Shown here piece after piece: positions 25,140 to 34,838 of a stretch of DNA of 64,000 nucleotides. The position numbers and the translations under genes were made by a program. Location of the stretch: the NCBI RefSeq assembly GCF_002127225.1, contig NZ_NFUR01000002.1, forward strand, positions 842,146-906,145, written 5' to 3'. The stretch's first letter is position 1; every line of letters begins with the position of its first letter. The DNA is from Sphingomonas sp. IBVSS2 (GTDB lineage Bacteria; Pseudomonadota; Alphaproteobacteria; Sphingomonadales; Sphingomonadaceae). The notes below the pieces were generated by a model. The model had not been told where the DNA came from, searched no databases, and was given only the letters and a program-made list of their open reading frames with translations.

Positions 25140-26108
25140 ATGATCCATCTCGAAAACGTTCATAAGGCCTTCGCCAATGGCCACGCGGCGCTGGCCGGCG
25201 TCGACCTCGAGATCGCGCGCGGCGAAGTGTTCGGTATCATCGGCCGGTCGGGCGCGGGCAAGTCCACCCTGGTGCGGCTGCTCAACGGGCTCGAGCTCCC
25301 CACCACGGGCAAGGTCGAGGTCGACGGCATCGCGCTGGACGGCCTTTCCGGCGAAGGCCTGCGCGCGCTGCGCCGGCGCGTGGGCATGATTTTCCAGAAT
25401 TTCGGGCTGCTCGGTTCGCGCACCATATTCGACAATGTCGCGCTGCCGCTGCGGATCGCCGGAGCCGACAAGGCGCGGATCGCCGCGCGCGTGCCCGAAT
25501 TGCTCGCCCGTGTCGGCCTTGCCGACCATCGCGCCAAATATCCGGCTCAGTTGTCGGGAGGGCAGAAGCAGCGTGTCGGCATTGCCCGGGCACTGGCGAC
25601 CGACCCTGACATCCTGCTCTGCGACGAGGCGACCAGCGCGCTCGATCCGGAGACGACCCGCAGCATCCTGGCGCTTGTCGGCGACCTCAACCGCGAGTTG
25701 GGGCTCACCATCGTGCTGATCACTCATGAGATGGAAGTCGTCCGTCAGGTCTGCGACCGCGTCGCGGTGCTGCATGCCGGCCGTGTCGTCGAGACGGGCA
25801 GCGTCGCCGACGTCTTCCTTCGCCCTCGGGCAGCGGAGACCCGCGCGCTGATCGACGAGGACGGCGCGGACGCGCAGCCGCTCGCCTTTGATGGGCCGGT
25901 CGCCCGCCTGACGCTGCGGGGCGATGCGGTCCTGCAGCCGGTGCTTACCCATATCGCCCGTGAGACCGGTACGGACTTCGTAATCCTGGACGGCCGGATC
26001 GGCCGGCTGAGGGAGGCCAGCTTCGGGCAGCTGACTCTCGGCCTGTCCGGCGGGGACACCGAAGCCGCGCTCGCGGCGCTTCGCCAGCACGGCGAGGTGG
26101 CGGCATGA
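25140..26108 (+). CDS. metN: Methionine ABC transporter ATP-binding protein
   Basis: ATPase of 322 residues. Walker A GRSGAGKSTL near residue 40, Q-loop in GMIFQNFGLL, ABC signature LSGGQKQRVGIARAL, Walker B ILLCDEATSALDP and the switch His in VLITHEME. The C-terminal ~75 residues form the NIL regulatory domain expected of MetN, which binds methionine and inhibits transport when the pool is full. The GTG at 25095 is in frame, but the ATG at 25140 gives the family's MIHLENV start. Overlaps metI by four bases. Confidence 0.95.
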   Translation: MIHLENVHKAFANGHAALAGVDLEIARGEVFGIIGRSGAGKSTLVRLLNGLELPTTGKVEVDGIALDGLSGEGLRALRRRVGMIFQNFGLLGSRTIFDNVALPLRIAGADKARIAARVPELLARVGLADHRAKYPAQLSGGQKQRVGIARALATDPDILLCDEATSALDPETTRSILALVGDLNRELGLTIVLITHEMEVVRQVCDRVAVLHAGRVVETGSVADVFLRPRAAETRALIDEDGADAQPLAFDGPVARLTLRGDAVLQPVLTHIARETGTDFVILDGRIGRLREASFGQLTLGLSGGDTEAALAALRQHGEVAA

Positions 26109-26770
26109 GCGGCTGGTTTGCCAATGTCGACTGGAACGAGATCGGCCAGGCCTGCCTCGACACGCTCGCGATGCTCGGCGGCTCGCTGCTGCTGACCCTG
26201 GCGCTGGGCCTGCCGCTCGGCGTGCTGCTGTTCCTCACCAGCCCGGGACAGATCTGGCAGAATCGCGTGGTGAGCGGGGGACTGGCGCTCGCCGTCAACC
26301 TGCTGCGCTCCGTGCCCTTCATCATCCTGCTGATCGTGATGATTCCGCTGACGGTGTTGCTGGCCGGCACTTCGCTCGGCGTGGCGGGTGCGATCCCGCC
26401 ATTGGTGGTCGGGGCGGCGCCATTCTTCGCCCGGCTGGTCGAGACCGCGCTGCGCGAAGTGGATCGCAACACCATCGAAGCGGTCCAGGCCATGGGAGCG
26501 ACCACGCGCGACCTGGTGTTCCGGGCTTTGCTGCCCGAGGCGCTGCCCGGGATCATAGCGGGCGCGACCGTCACAGCGATCGCGCTCGTCTCGTTCACCG
26601 CGATGGCGGGTGCCGTCGGCGCCGGCGGCCTTGGCGATCTCGCCATCCGCTTCGGCTATCAACGCTTCCAGACCGATGTGATGCTGGTCACCGTCGCGCT
26701 GCTGCTCGTCCTCGTCCAGCTTCTCCAGATGGCGGGAGACCGCCTCGTCCGCCACTTTACCCGCCGATAG
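26105..26770 (+). CDS. metI: Methionine ABC transporter permease
   Basis: Permease of 221 residues with five predicted membrane helices and the EAA-loop region EAVQAMGATTRDLVFRALLPEALPGI, which docks on MetN. NLLRSVPFIILLIVMIPLT matches the conserved MetI segment. ATG overlaps the metN stop (ATGA) and metQ follows eight bases later, so metNIQ is a single transcription unit. It moves L- and usually D-methionine across the inner membrane. Confidence 0.95.
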   Translation: MSGWFANVDWNEIGQACLDTLAMLGGSLLLTLALGLPLGVLLFLTSPGQIWQNRVVSGGLALAVNLLRSVPFIILLIVMIPLTVLLAGTSLGVAGAIPPLVVGAAPFFARLVETALREVDRNTIEAVQAMGATTRDLVFRALLPEALPGIIAGATVTAIALVSFTAMAGAVGAGGLGDLAIRFGYQRFQTDVMLVTVALLLVLVQLLQMAGDRLVRHFTRR

Positions 26771-26778
26771 GACTTCCG

Positions 26779-27576
26779 ATGCAACGACGCCTGCTCCTCA
26801 CCGCTTTTGCCGCTTTCGCGCTCGCCGGCTGCGGAAAATCCGCGAAGACCGACGATCCCAATATGCTGAGCGTTGCCGCTACGGCGGTGCCGCATGCCGA
26901 GATCCTCGAGTTCGTGAAGCCGGCTTTGGCCAAGCAGGGGCTGAAGCTCGATGTCCGGGTGTTCAACGATTATGTCCAGCCCAACACGCAGGTCGCGGAA
27001 GGCCGGATCCTGGTCAATTACTTCCAGACCGCGCCCTATCTCGCCGAGTTCAACCGGTCCAAGGGCACGCATCTGGTGACGATTGCCGGCGTGCATGTCG
27101 AGCCTTTGGGTGCCTATTCGCGCAAGTGGAAGGCGATTGCGGACGTGCCTGAGGGCGCGACGATCGCGATCCCCAACGATCCGAGCAACAGCGGTCGCGC
27201 GCTTCAGCTGCTCGCCAGGGCGGGGCTGATCACCTTGCTCGATCCCAAGGCCGTTTTAGCAACGCCCAAGGACATCGTCGAGAACCGCAAGAACCTCAAG
27301 TTCCGCGAACTCGAGGCGGCAACGCTGCCGCGCGTGCTCGACCAGGTCGATCTGGCGCTGATCAACACCAACTATGCGCTCGATGCGAAGCTGAACCCGC
27401 GGCGCGATGCGCTGGCGATCGAGGGCAAGGACAGCCCCTATGTGAACTTCATCGTGGGCCAGGAAAGCGCGAAGAACGACCCGCGCGTTCAAAAGCTGGT
27501 CGCGGCGCTGCACAGCCCCGAGACGAGGGCGTTCATCGAGCGCAAATATGGCGGGGCGGTGATCCCGGCCTTCTGA
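26779..27576 (+). CDS. metQ: Methionine-binding lipoprotein
   Basis: Substrate-binding protein of 265 residues with a lipoprotein signal peptide and lipobox LAGC (Cys17). The mature part follows the NlpA/MetQ fold: VAATAVPHAEILEFVKPALAKQGL, FNDYVQPNTQVAEGRILVNYFQT, VHVEPLGAYSRKW, TIAIPNDPSNSGRALQLL and LALINTNYAL. It is anchored to the periplasmic face and delivers methionine to MetI. Last gene of metNIQ. Confidence 0.95.
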   Translation: MQRRLLLTAFAAFALAGCGKSAKTDDPNMLSVAATAVPHAEILEFVKPALAKQGLKLDVRVFNDYVQPNTQVAEGRILVNYFQTAPYLAEFNRSKGTHLVTIAGVHVEPLGAYSRKWKAIADVPEGATIAIPNDPSNSGRALQLLARAGLITLLDPKAVLATPKDIVENRKNLKFRELEAATLPRVLDQVDLALINTNYALDAKLNPRRDALAIEGKDSPYVNFIVGQESAKNDPRVQKLVAALHSPETRAFIERKYGGAVIPAF

Positions 27577-27630
27577 GCCGGTTCGTGCATGCCGGTCGCG
27601 ATCGGCTGGTCGTGCAGGAAAAGGGCGCGA

Positions 27631-28314
27631 TCAGCGCGCGGCCAGCGACCTTATTCCGGCGGCGACAAAGGCAGGCAGGCGATCGGCAATTCCCGCGAAG
27701 TCCTCGGAAGAGACAGAGCCCCCGGAGATGCGGTCGATGCGGCCGGTCTGGCCGAGCGAGAAGGTGAAGGCGCCCGTGAGGAAGTGATAGCCCCAATATA
27801 GCGTTTCGCGCGGGACGTCGGGCATCAGCCGCTGCATGTCGTCGATCAGCACGCGGGAAACTTCGTCGAAGACTTCCGACATCAGCGCGTGCATCGTGCC
27901 GCGCGAGCTGTTCACGAATGCGACGATCGCGGCATAGTTGCGGTGCCCCTCGCTCAGGGAGCCGAATTCGAAGCCGGGGCGGGTAAATGCTTCGATGAGC
28001 CCCTCGAGCGTGCCTTGTCCGCCGGTCGCCGCCCGATATGCGTCCAGTGCCTGCATGCGCAGCGCGTTGACCATGGGGCCGCGCCTCCGGAAAACGGCCG
28101 CGAAGAGCTGCTCCTTGTCGCCGAAATAATAGCGCATCAGCGCGGCATCCACGCCCGCGGCCTCGGCCACGCTGACGAAGGTGGTGCCGTCATATCCCTT
28201 GGAGGCGAATTCCGCCTCGGCGTGATCGAGAATGATCGTCATCGACTCTTCGCGGCGTTCGGCATTCGAGCGCCGCGACGAGGGCGACTTTCTCGACTTC
28301 CCTTGCGTTGTCAC
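27631..28314 (-). CDS. TetR family transcriptional regulator
   Basis: Repressor-type protein of 227 residues. The N-terminal helix-turn-helix spans about residues 25-70: IILDHAEAEFASKGYDGTTFVSVAEAAGVDAALMRYYFGDKEQLF, with the diagnostic YYFGDKEQLF; the rest is an all-helical ligand domain of the TetR_C type. The first ~20 residues are basic and rich in Ser/Arg. Start is GTG at 28314. It is divergent from the TonB receptor / M28-like / acyl-CoA ligase operon and is the obvious candidate regulator of it, perhaps sensing a fatty acyl or aromatic CoA compound. Confidence 0.92.
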   Translation of the reverse strand: MTTQGKSRKSPSSRRSNAERREESMTIILDHAEAEFASKGYDGTTFVSVAEAAGVDAALMRYYFGDKEQLFAAVFRRRGPMVNALRMQALDAYRAATGGQGTLEGLIEAFTRPGFEFGSLSEGHRNYAAIVAFVNSSRGTMHALMSEVFDEVSRVLIDDMQRLMPDVPRETLYWGYHFLTGAFTFSLGQTGRIDRISGGSVSSEDFAGIADRLPAFVAAGIRSLAAR

Positions 28315-28600
28315 GTCCAGACCTCGGTTGAAACTGCTGCCGCTATCCCTCTCTCGGGGAGGGGTCGAAACTCGAGCCGATGCTCGATCTTCCGGTCTTC
28401 GGTAGGCACTTTTTCCCAGGAAAGAAAATAGATTCAGTCCCGATCCGGAGGCGCTTCGCCTCGGGGGCGGGGTGATCGTGAAACATATTCCTTCCTAACA
28501 AAAGAAAGATATTGACTCGGGCCGGCTATTGGCGGAGTTCTTTGGATGGAGAGGACGGGCAGACGACGATGGTCGCGCCCAAGCTGGAAAGGGGCGGTCA
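28315..28600. promoter_or_regulatory. Divergent tetR / TonB receptor promoter region
   Basis: A 286-base gap, relatively AT-rich between 28410 and 28520. It holds the small dyad TTTCC-CA-GGAAA (28412-28423) and an imperfect dyad between ATATTCCTT near 28490 and AAGAAAGATAT just after 28500, followed by TTGACT at 28512-28517. These are candidate operator and -35 elements for the divergent pair. No RNA gene or small ORF was recognised. Confidence 0.4.
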
Positions 28601-31429
28601 ATGATCAGGCCGATATTGTTTGCGTCCGCATGCTCGGCGGCGCTGATGGCGGTTCCCGCATATGCGCAATCCGTGGCGAATGCGCCGGGAGAGGCACCGC
28701 CGCAGGATTCGCAGGCGGATGCGGGGGCGGCCTCCGCCGGAAGTGCCGATATCGTCGTCACCGGATCGCGGGCGATCCGCGACGGATCGCAGGCGCCGAC
28801 GCCGGTAACGGTCATGGCTGCCGAGGACCTGGCCAAGGCCCAGCCCGGCCTGATCGGCGAGGCGCTCAACCAGCTGCCGTCGTTCCGCGGATCGACGCGT
28901 CCCGCGGGCGCCTTCACGGGGGCGGTGGGGCCGCAGTCCGGAAGCTATCTCAACCTTCGCAACCTCGGGGTGCAGCGCACGCTGGTGCTCATCGACGGCC
29001 GCCGGGCGGCACCCTCGTCCCGCGACGGTTCGACCGACATCAATCTGTTCCCGCAGGAACTGGTGAAGCGCGTCGACATCGTGACCGGCGGCGCCTCGGC
29101 TGCCTATGGGTCCGATGCCGTGGCCGGCGTCGTGAACTTCGTGCTCGACACGCGCTTCACCGGGATCAAGGCGACGGCGCAGGCCGGCATCTCCGACAAG
29201 GGAGACGCCCCGACCTACAAGGCCAGCATCACCGCCGGCCAATCCTTCGCGGAGGGACGCGGGCGGATCGTGGCCAGCGCCACTTACTTCGAGATGGGCG
29301 GCATCCAGAGCGTCGGCGATCGGGACTGGGGGCGGCGCGGCACCGGTTTCCTCAGCAACCCGGCCGTTCCCGGGCAGCTGATCTTTCGGAACGATCTGCG
29401 GTCGTCGACTGCGTCCCCCGGCGGCCTGATCCTGAGCGGTCCGCTGGCGTTCCAGCAATTCGCCCCCGGCGGGACGCTGGTTCCCTATTCGCGCGGGTCG
29501 GCGCAATCGGGGCTGATCCAGGTCGGCGGCGACGGCGCCCAGGTGTTCAGCAATCTTTCCGCCGACGTCACCACCCGCAGCTATTTCGGGCACGCGGAGT
29601 TCGACGTCACGCCGTCGCTCACGCTCTACGCCCAGGGCAGCCTGGCGCTGGCGCGCAACCACTACAACCAGGCCCAGCAGTTCAACCCCGGCGGCTTCAA
29701 CGGCTTCACCATCTTCAGTGGCAACGCCTTTCTGAATCCGGCGGTCCAGCAGGTCCTGACCGACACGAACACGCCTGCGTTTGCGATGGGTCGGGTCAAT
29801 TTCGACTTCGGGGAGCCGGCGAACGCGACGGCGCGGGCGCGCACGCTCGATCTCACCGGCGGGTTCCGCTTCGCCGGGGCGGGCGGCCTCCAGATCGAGG
29901 GCTATTTCGAGCATGGCAGGAACCGGACGAACATCCGGACCTACAACAATGTCGCGCTCGAGCGCCTCTATGCCGCGGCGGACGCGGTGCGCGATCCCGC
30001 CACCAACCAGATCGTCTGCCGGGTCACGCTCACCAATCCGGGGCTGTATCCGGGCTGCGTTCCGATCAACCTGTTCGGCGCCGGCGCACCTTCCCAGGCC
30101 GCCATAGCCTATGTCGAGGGCGCTTCGAGCTACACCACCAACTTCACCCAGGACGTCGCCGACCTTTCGCTGCGCGCGCAGCCTTTCTCCACCTGGGCAG
30201 GCCCGGTCTCGATCGCGGCCGGTGGCCAGTATCGTCGCGTCGCGCTGAACCAGGTTGCCGACGATATCGCCCAGAGCATCAACGACGCCACCGGCATCCG
30301 CGGCTTTCCCCCGGCCTATCAGAACCAGCCCGGCGGCTGGCTGCTCACCAACGTCTTTCCGGTGAAGGGCGCGTACCATCTGTGGGAAGTGTTCGCGGAG
30401 GCGGCGGTGCCGCTCGCCCGCGATCTGCCCTTCCTCCATGCGCTCGATATCAACGGCGCCGTGCGATACACCAACTACAGCACCAGCGGCGGAGTGACGA
30501 CCTGGAAGGCCGGCGCGGTCTGGGAGCCGGTCGCCGGGGTGCGCCTGCGCGGCACCGCCTCGCGCGATATCCGCGCGCCCAACGTGCCGGAGCTGTTCGC
30601 CGGGATCGTGCAGAACACCGGCTCGGTGATCGAGAACGGCATCACCGTGCCCATCGTCCAGGCGGCGCGCGGCAACCCGTCGCTGCAGCCGGAAAAGGCC
30701 GATACCTATACCGCGGGCATCGTCCTGAGCCCCGCCTTCGCGCCGGGGCTCACCTTGTCGGTCGATTATTATTCCATCGACATCGCCGGCATCATCTCGT
30801 CGCTCACACCGCAACTGACCCTGAATCAGTGCCTTGCGGGCGCCACAAGCCTCTGCGCGAACATCACGCGCAACACGGCGGGACAGATCACGCGGATCGA
30901 GTCGCCGACCCTGAACCTCAACCGGCTGGCGACATCCGGCCTCGACATCGAGCTCGGTTACCGGCCGCGCGGGCAGGTCCTTGGCGGGGCGGCGAGCGTG
31001 CGGTTCATCGCCAGCTATCTCGACAAGCAGCGGCAGGACATCAGCAACGGCCCATCGATCGACCGGGCGGGGGAAGTCGGCCTCAGCGCCAATCCGCGCT
31101 GGAGCGCGACGGGCAGCGCGGAGTGGAAGAGCGGACCGGTCGAACTCTTCGTGCAGGAGCGGTTCATCGGCGCGGGGACCTATGACGTCACGCGCGTGGA
31201 ACCCAGGACCATCGAGAACAATCGCGTGAAGTCGGTCTTCTATACCGATCTGACCGCCGCGGTGCGGCTCAAGGACGGCTATCGCTTCTTCCTGACCGTA
31301 AACAACCTGTTCGATCGCGCCCCGCCGCTGGCGCCGAACGGCACGCTCTTCACGTTCATCCCCACCAATCCGCTGCTCTACGACGTGACTGGACGCCAGT
31401 TCACGGCGGGTGTGAACATCAAATTCTGA
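28601..31429 (+). CDS. TonB-dependent outer-membrane receptor
   Basis: Receptor of 942 residues with a signal peptide ending near AYAQ. TonB-box-like ADIVVTGSRAI, then the plug: TPVTVMAAEDLAKAQPGLIGEALNQLP, LNLRNLGVQRTLVLIDGRRA, VKRVDIVTGGASAAYGSDAVAGVVNFVLD (described in parts). The barrel ends in GVNIKF. IDGRR and GGASAAYGSDAVAGVVNFV are typical of the sphingomonad large-barrel group. The ATG at 28601 follows AAAGGGG and is preferred over the in-frame ATG at 28529, which lies before the signal sequence. Heads an operon with the M28-like hydrolase and the acyl-CoA ligase. Confidence 0.93.
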   Translation: MIRPILFASACSAALMAVPAYAQSVANAPGEAPPQDSQADAGAASAGSADIVVTGSRAIRDGSQAPTPVTVMAAEDLAKAQPGLIGEALNQLPSFRGSTRPAGAFTGAVGPQSGSYLNLRNLGVQRTLVLIDGRRAAPSSRDGSTDINLFPQELVKRVDIVTGGASAAYGSDAVAGVVNFVLDTRFTGIKATAQAGISDKGDAPTYKASITAGQSFAEGRGRIVASATYFEMGGIQSVGDRDWGRRGTGFLSNPAVPGQLIFRNDLRSSTASPGGLILSGPLAFQQFAPGGTLVPYSRGSAQSGLIQVGGDGAQVFSNLSADVTTRSYFGHAEFDVTPSLTLYAQGSLALARNHYNQAQQFNPGGFNGFTIFSGNAFLNPAVQQVLTDTNTPAFAMGRVNFDFGEPANATARARTLDLTGGFRFAGAGGLQIEGYFEHGRNRTNIRTYNNVALERLYAAADAVRDPATNQIVCRVTLTNPGLYPGCVPINLFGAGAPSQAAIAYVEGASSYTTNFTQDVADLSLRAQPFSTWAGPVSIAAGGQYRRVALNQVADDIAQSINDATGIRGFPPAYQNQPGGWLLTNVFPVKGAYHLWEVFAEAAVPLARDLPFLHALDINGAVRYTNYSTSGGVTTWKAGAVWEPVAGVRLRGTASRDIRAPNVPELFAGIVQNTGSVIENGITVPIVQAARGNPSLQPEKADTYTAGIVLSPAFAPGLTLSVDYYSIDIAGIISSLTPQLTLNQCLAGATSLCANITRNTAGQITRIESPTLNLNRLATSGLDIELGYRPRGQVLGGAASVRFIASYLDKQRQDISNGPSIDRAGEVGLSANPRWSATGSAEWKSGPVELFVQERFIGAGTYDVTRVEPRTIENNRVKSVFYTDLTAAVRLKDGYRFFLTVNNLFDRAPPLAPNGTLFTFIPTNPLLYDVTGRQFTAGVNIKF

Positions 31430-31473
31430 CCAGGCGAGAGATCGCTGCCGAATCTGAATGGGAGATCGTCCGC

Positions 31474-33048
31474 ATGCATGACCCATCGCTCATTTCCCGC
31501 CGGAGCGCGCTCCTTGCCGCCGCTTGCGCGCTGGCCAGCGCCAGTGCCGCGGGCCGCGCGTTCGGGGCCGGCCGGCCCCGCCGGGCACCGGTGCCGCTGC
31601 CGTCCGCCGCGGATATCCGGCGGGACTATCAGCAGATGGTCGACTTCGGTCCCCGGCTTCCCGGCAACGCCAACCACCTGGCATTCGTCGACTGGATGGC
31701 CGGCCAGTTCCAGGACGCCGGCCTCATGCTCGGGCCGTGCGAATCGTACAGCTATCGGCGCTGGGATCCCAGGCGCGTCAGCCTCGATGTGTTGGACGAT
31801 GGCGTGCGACGGCCCATCGCCAAGGTCACCTTCTTCGTCCGCTCGGCGCCCACCGGCCCGGAGGGCGTCACCGGGCCGCTCGTCTATGGCGGCTTGCTGA
31901 AGCCGACCGGTCCCGATGCGTTGCCGGACTTTCCAAAGGGTAGCATCCTCGTCTTCGACGGGCAGCTTCCGCGCCTGACGATGGGGAGCCTGACCCATCC
32001 GCACTTCGTCCATATCGGCGATGAACCGAAGTCGGCCTCGCTCGACACGCCCTATCACCGGCTGTGGACGACCCCGGCATTCCAGCTCGACGCGCTGGCC
32101 GCGCGCGGCGTTGCCGGCGTCGCGATCATCATGGACGTCTCCTCGGCGATGATCGAGGGCAATTACTCTCCCCATGCCTCGCATTATCGGCCGAAGCTGC
32201 CGGCGCTTTTCGTCGGCCAGGACGCGGGCGAGGAGCTCCGCCGCGCGGCCAAGGCCGGCAGGACGGCGCACCTCACCCTCGACGCCGAATGGACGACGGG
32301 CGACGTGCCGCAGCTCACCGCGATCCTGCCCGGCGAAAGCGACGAGGTGATGATCGTCGACACCCACACCGACGGCCAGAATTTCGTCGAGGAGAATGGC
32401 TGCATCACCATGCTGCACCTCGCGCGCCACTTTGCGAGCCTGCCCAAGGGCGAGCGGCTGCGCCGAAGCATCGTCTTCGCGGGCTGGCCCGGCCATATGA
32501 CGGGCGAGATGCCGGAGGCACCGGGCTGGGCGCTGGCGCATCCGGAACTCATGAAGCGCGCGGCGGCGGCGTTCACGATCGAGCATCTGGGCTCGAGCGA
32601 GTGGCTGGATATCCCCGGCAAGGGCTATGCGCCCACCGGGCACAATGAATATATGAACTGCCCGACCTCGGCCGGCCCGCTGACCGACATCGTGGTGGCG
32701 GGCATCAAGCGGCACGACTTGTTGCGGCACGGCGTCGAGCCGGGGCCGGGAGTCACGACGGGCGTGGTGTTCCATGAAAGCGGCGTTCCGCACATGGGGC
32801 TGATCGGCGGCCCCAGCTACCTGCTGAGCATCGCGCCCAACGGCCATATCGACAAGCTGGACGCCGGGCTGGCCGTGCGCCAGACGGCGATGCTCGCCGA
32901 TGTCATCCGCCAGGCGGACAAGGTTCCGATGGCGAAGCTCAAGGGCGGCGATCCCAGCCTTGGCGCAAAGCCGGTGACCGGGACGGACACCAGCAAGCGC
33001 GGCCCCTGCCGCCCGCCACGGCGCACCACGTCCAACCGATCGCAATGA
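31474..33048 (+). CDS. Tat-exported M28-like peptidase/hydrolase with divergent active site
   Basis: Protein of 524 residues. The N-terminus ISRRSALLAAACALASASAAG is a twin-arginine signal. An N-terminal region with DFGPRLPGNANH resembles the start of M28 aminopeptidases, a PA-like insert lies around residues 130-265, and the catalytic region has IVDTHTDGQNFVEENGC followed by a stretch that replaces the usual EE motif with FAGWPGHMTGE, then IEHLGSSEW. So the metal ligands are partly altered compared with standard M28 enzymes (Glu-Asn where Asp-Asn is usual; no obvious EE pair). It may be a changed-specificity hydrolase. It lies between a TonB receptor and an acyl-CoA ligase, which overlaps or abuts its stop. 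Confidence 0.72.
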   Translation: MHDPSLISRRSALLAAACALASASAAGRAFGAGRPRRAPVPLPSAADIRRDYQQMVDFGPRLPGNANHLAFVDWMAGQFQDAGLMLGPCESYSYRRWDPRRVSLDVLDDGVRRPIAKVTFFVRSAPTGPEGVTGPLVYGGLLKPTGPDALPDFPKGSILVFDGQLPRLTMGSLTHPHFVHIGDEPKSASLDTPYHRLWTTPAFQLDALAARGVAGVAIIMDVSSAMIEGNYSPHASHYRPKLPALFVGQDAGEELRRAAKAGRTAHLTLDAEWTTGDVPQLTAILPGESDEVMIVDTHTDGQNFVEENGCITMLHLARHFASLPKGERLRRSIVFAGWPGHMTGEMPEAPGWALAHPELMKRAAAAFTIEHLGSSEWLDIPGKGYAPTGHNEYMNCPTSAGPLTDIVVAGIKRHDLLRHGVEPGPGVTTGVVFHESGVPHMGLIGGPSYLLSIAPNGHIDKLDAGLAVRQTAMLADVIRQADKVPMAKLKGGDPSLGAKPVTGTDTSKRGPCRPPRRTTSNRSQ

Positions 33049-33062
33049 CCGCCGGAGAAACC

Positions 33063-34652
33063 ATGGGCACCCCGAGAATCCTGACGACCCCGGCGGAGGA
33101 TGCCTATGCCTATCCGCTCCTGCTTCGCCATCTGCTCGCCAATGTCGCGCAGCAGACGTCGGCGGAGATCGTGAGCGGCCAGTGGCGCCTCACCTATGAC
33201 GCGTTGCTCGATCGCGTGACTCGCCTTGCGACGCTGCTTTCCGAGCGCGGGGTGCAGGCCGGCGATACGGTTGCGGTGATGGATTGGGACAGCCATCGCT
33301 ATCTCGAATGCTATTTCGCGATCCCGATGATGGGCGCGGTCCTGCAGACCGTGAACGTCCGGCTGTCGCCCGCGCAGATCGAATACACATTGCGCGAATC
33401 CGGCGCCGTGTTCGTGCTCCATCACGCGGATTTCGCGCCGCTGTTCGATGCGATCCGGCCGAATCTTTCCGCGATCCGCGGTGCGATCCCGATGGAGGAA
33501 GATGCGAAGGCGGACAGCTATGAGGCGCTGATCGCGGCGACCGCGCCGTCCTTCCGGTTCGAGGATTTCGACGAGAACGCGATCGCCACCACATTTCATA
33601 CCACCGGCACCACGGGCAACCCCAAGCAGGTCTTCTTCAGCCACCGGCAGCTCGTTCTCCACACCCTGGCGCTGGCGACCACCCTGGCCAACCAGCCGAC
33701 CGGCCAGGGCCTCCGGCGTGGCGACGTCTACATGCCGATGACGCCGATGTTCCATGTCCATGCATGGGGCTTGCCGTTCGTCGCGACCATGCTCGGGCTG
33801 AAGCAGGTCTATCCGGGGCGCTATGATCCAAGGCGCCTGCTGGCGCTGAAGGCGCGCGAGCGGGTCAGCTTCTCGCACTGCGTGCCGACGATCCTGAGAA
33901 TGCTGCTCGATGCGCGGGACGATGGGGAGACGCTTGGCCCCTGGACGGTGATCATCGGCGGCTCGGCCCTGGCGCCCGCGCTGGCGGAAGAGGCGGCGCG
34001 CGCCGGCCTGTCGACGCTGGTCGGCTTCGGGATGTCGGAGACCGGGCCCGTCGTTGCGCTTGCCCGCGCACCGGGCGGCGATGTCGCGGAACTTTGCCGC
34101 GCCGGCTTTCCCATTCCGCTGGTCCAGGCGCGGGTGGACGCGGCGCGCGGGGGCGAACTGCTGCTGCGCGCGCCCTGGCTCACCCAGGGCTATGGTTCCC
34201 AGGCCGCTTCCGATGCGCTTTGGGAAGGCGGCTGGCTGCACACCGGAGACGTCGCCGCCACGGACGAGGACGGGGCCATCCGGATCGTCGATCGCCTCAA
34301 GGACGTGATCAAGACCGGAGGGGAATGGGTTTCCTCGATCGCCATCGAGGCGCTTCTCATGGAGCTGCCCGGGGTGGCGGAGGCTGCGATCATCGGAGTG
34401 CCGGATGGCAAATGGGGCGAGCGGCCGGTCGCCTTCGTCGTCGCGGCCGCTTCAGGCGGCCCACCGAGCGCCGAGCTGTTGCGGGAAGGCCTGATGCGCC
34501 ATGTCGATGCCGGGCGTCTGAGCAGATACGCCGTTCCCGAACGAGTCCTCGTGCTTGAAACCCTTCCGCGGACCAGCGTCGGCAAGGTGGACAAGCGGAC
34601 GCTCCGCGCGCGCCTGGCCACCGATGCGGTGGAGCCTGCCACGACGATATGA
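33063..34652 (+). CDS. AMP-dependent acyl-CoA synthetase (medium/long-chain type)
   Basis: Adenylate-forming ligase of about 529 residues. AMP-binding P-loop TFHTTGTTGNPKQVFFSHRQ, MTPMFHVHAWGLPF, VGFGMSETGPV (A5 region), WLHTGDVAATDEDGAIRIVDRLKDVIKTGGEWVSS (A7-A8) and the catalytic Lys near the C-terminus in RTSVGKVDKRTLR. It activates a carboxylic acid as the CoA thioester in the cytoplasm. Two starts are possible: ATG at 33045, overlapping the previous stop (ATGA), or ATG at 33063 with GGAG six bases before. Its place after a receptor and an exported hydrolase suggests activation of an acid released from an imported ester or amide. Confidence 0.9.
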   Translation: MGTPRILTTPAEDAYAYPLLLRHLLANVAQQTSAEIVSGQWRLTYDALLDRVTRLATLLSERGVQAGDTVAVMDWDSHRYLECYFAIPMMGAVLQTVNVRLSPAQIEYTLRESGAVFVLHHADFAPLFDAIRPNLSAIRGAIPMEEDAKADSYEALIAATAPSFRFEDFDENAIATTFHTTGTTGNPKQVFFSHRQLVLHTLALATTLANQPTGQGLRRGDVYMPMTPMFHVHAWGLPFVATMLGLKQVYPGRYDPRRLLALKARERVSFSHCVPTILRMLLDARDDGETLGPWTVIIGGSALAPALAEEAARAGLSTLVGFGMSETGPVVALARAPGGDVAELCRAGFPIPLVQARVDAARGGELLLRAPWLTQGYGSQAASDALWEGGWLHTGDVAATDEDGAIRIVDRLKDVIKTGGEWVSSIAIEALLMELPGVAEAAIIGVPDGKWGERPVAFVVAAASGGPPSAELLREGLMRHVDAGRLSRYAVPERVLVLETLPRTSVGKVDKRTLRARLATDAVEPATTI

Positions 34653-34838
34653 GCGCCGGGGGTTGACCGGCTAGCGGCCCGATTCCCGTCCGCACGCGCC
34701 TTCCGGACAGCGCCGGTTCATTTTGGAACGCGCACATTGCGGGCAATGAATCGCGCCGGTGAAGCGCAAGGGCCTTGTGGATCCGGCGGGTCCGGCAGGC
34801 AGCGTCGCACTGGCCGCTCGCTCGGGAATCGTCGGCCG

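Noticed and set aside
28598..31486. 962-codon frame on the minus strand
   Set aside because: Lies exactly antisense to a clear TonB receptor gene; GC-rich third positions keep the opposite frame open.
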